Assembly: GCF_051307045.1 (NCBI RefSeq) | Contig: NZ_CP150452.1 | Coordinates: forward strand, 558,001-622,000 | DNA: 64,000 nucleotides | Origin: Dryocola sp031988645 | GTDB lineage: Bacteria > Pseudomonadota > Gammaproteobacteria > Enterobacterales > Enterobacteriaceae | Reading direction: 5' to 3' | Shown here: piece after piece, positions 63,670-64,000 of the stretch | Position numbering within the stretch: position 1 is the stretch's first letter | Layout: each line of letters starts with the position of its first letter | Notes under the pieces: generated by a model | What the model saw: only the letters and a program-made list of their open reading frames with translations | What the model was told of the DNA's origin: nothing | Database searches by the model: none | Made by a program: the position numbers and the translations under genes

Positions 63670-63933
63670 TTAAGCCAGTTTGTTGATTTGCGCAGTAAGG
63701 TTAGCCTTATGACGCGCAGCTTTGTTTTTGTGGATCAGACCTTTGCTAGCCTGACGGTCCACGATTGGTTGCATTTCGTTAAATGCTTTCTGTGCAGCAG
63801 CTTTGTCGCCAGTTTCAATCGCTGCGTATACTTTCTTGATGAAAGTACGCATCATAGAGCGACGGCTTGCGTTGTGCTTACGAGCCTTTTCAGACTGTAC
63901 AGCACGTTTCTTAGCTGATTTGATATTAGCCAA
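63670..63933 (-). CDS. rpsT: 30S ribosomal protein S20
   Basis: An 87-residue basic helical protein (ANIKSAKKRAVQSEKARKHN at the start), identical in length to E. coli S20. It binds 16S rRNA at the base of the 30S body. In E. coli it starts at TTG; here the first codon on the - strand (63931-63933, reading TTG) is also TTG, which suggests that the poor-start autoregulation of S20 is kept. The promoters lie at or beyond the right edge. Confidence 0.97.
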   Translation of the reverse strand: MANIKSAKKRAVQSEKARKHNASRRSMMRTFIKKVYAAIETGDKAAAQKAFNEMQPIVDRQASKGLIHKNKAARHKANLTAQINKLA

Positions 63934-64000
63934 GGTCCAACTCCCAAATATGATCTATGTGGACAATTCAAAGGCCGAGGAATATGCCCGGTTAGCCTTC

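Noticed and set aside
1..64000. CRISPR array, insertion sequence, prophage or integron
   Set aside because: No spaced direct repeats, transposase or integrase frames or terminal inverted repeats were seen; the only repeats are the tRNA array and one BIME.

Overview
This window is chromosomal DNA of an enterobacterium (Enterobacteriaceae, GC-rich, coding density near 90%). From about 18 kb to the right edge the gene order is that of the E. coli/Salmonella 99-0 minute region: leu tRNAs, rsmC-holD-rimI-yjjG-prfC-osmY-ytjA-yjjU-yjjV, deoCABD, lplA/smp/serB/radA/nadR, ettA, slt, trpR, yjjX/gpmB, rob, creA, arcA, yjtD, thrLABC, yaaX, yaaA, alsT, talB, mog, satP, dnaKJ, nhaAR, rpsT. No insertion sequence, prophage or CRISPR array was seen. 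The genus cannot be fixed from this window; a Salmonella-type fimZ-fimY-fimW regulator set, an STM4551-like GGDEF gene beside fhuF and a mog-MFS-satP arrangement point to an Enterobacter/Cronobacter/Salmonella-like relative rather than to E. coli K-12.

Layout. 0-4 kb: the end of a type 1-like fimbrial operon and three LuxR-type regulators on the opposite strand (fimZ, fimY, fimW). 4-8.5 kb: purine salvage block (NCS2 permease, adenine deaminase, divergent LysR regulator). 8.6-13.8 kb: cdh, yjjA, an ohr-ohrR-tetR block where E. coli has dnaT-dnaC, yjjB-yjjP and a YbaK-type deacylase. 13.9-18.2 kb: a PTS IIB-IIC pair behind a perfect 27-bp palindrome, then an iron-linked group (fhuF, a membrane diguanylate cyclase, a DUF1435 gene) with Fur boxes before fhuF and the DUF1435 gene. 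18.2-26.3 kb: three tandem tRNA-Leu(CAG) genes, ribosome/translation genes and osmY. 26.3-46 kb: nucleoside catabolism (deo operon with two DeoR operators), lipoate, serine, recombination and NAD genes, cell-wall turnover, trpR, rob, and a collapsed cre locus next to arcA. 46-64 kb: thr operon with its leader and attenuator, yaaX/yaaA, alsT, talB, mog, an MFS transporter, satP, the heat-shock operon dnaKJ with two sigma-32 promoters, nhaAR and rpsT.

The most striking observation is at base level. Eight conserved genes (dgc, deoB, serB, radA, creA, arcA, thrA, yaaA) each carry a single +1 frameshift. In all eight the extra base turns a GGCC tetranucleotide into GGCCC on one strand. Removing that base restores proteins of the normal family length. 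This looks like one systematic cause, most simply sequence-calling error at a modified GGCC motif (which would imply a GGCC-specific DNA methyltransferase elsewhere in the genome), rather than eight independent gene losses. Separately, the creBCD genes are genuinely reduced to a mosaic scar of creB and creD fragments left by three deletions.
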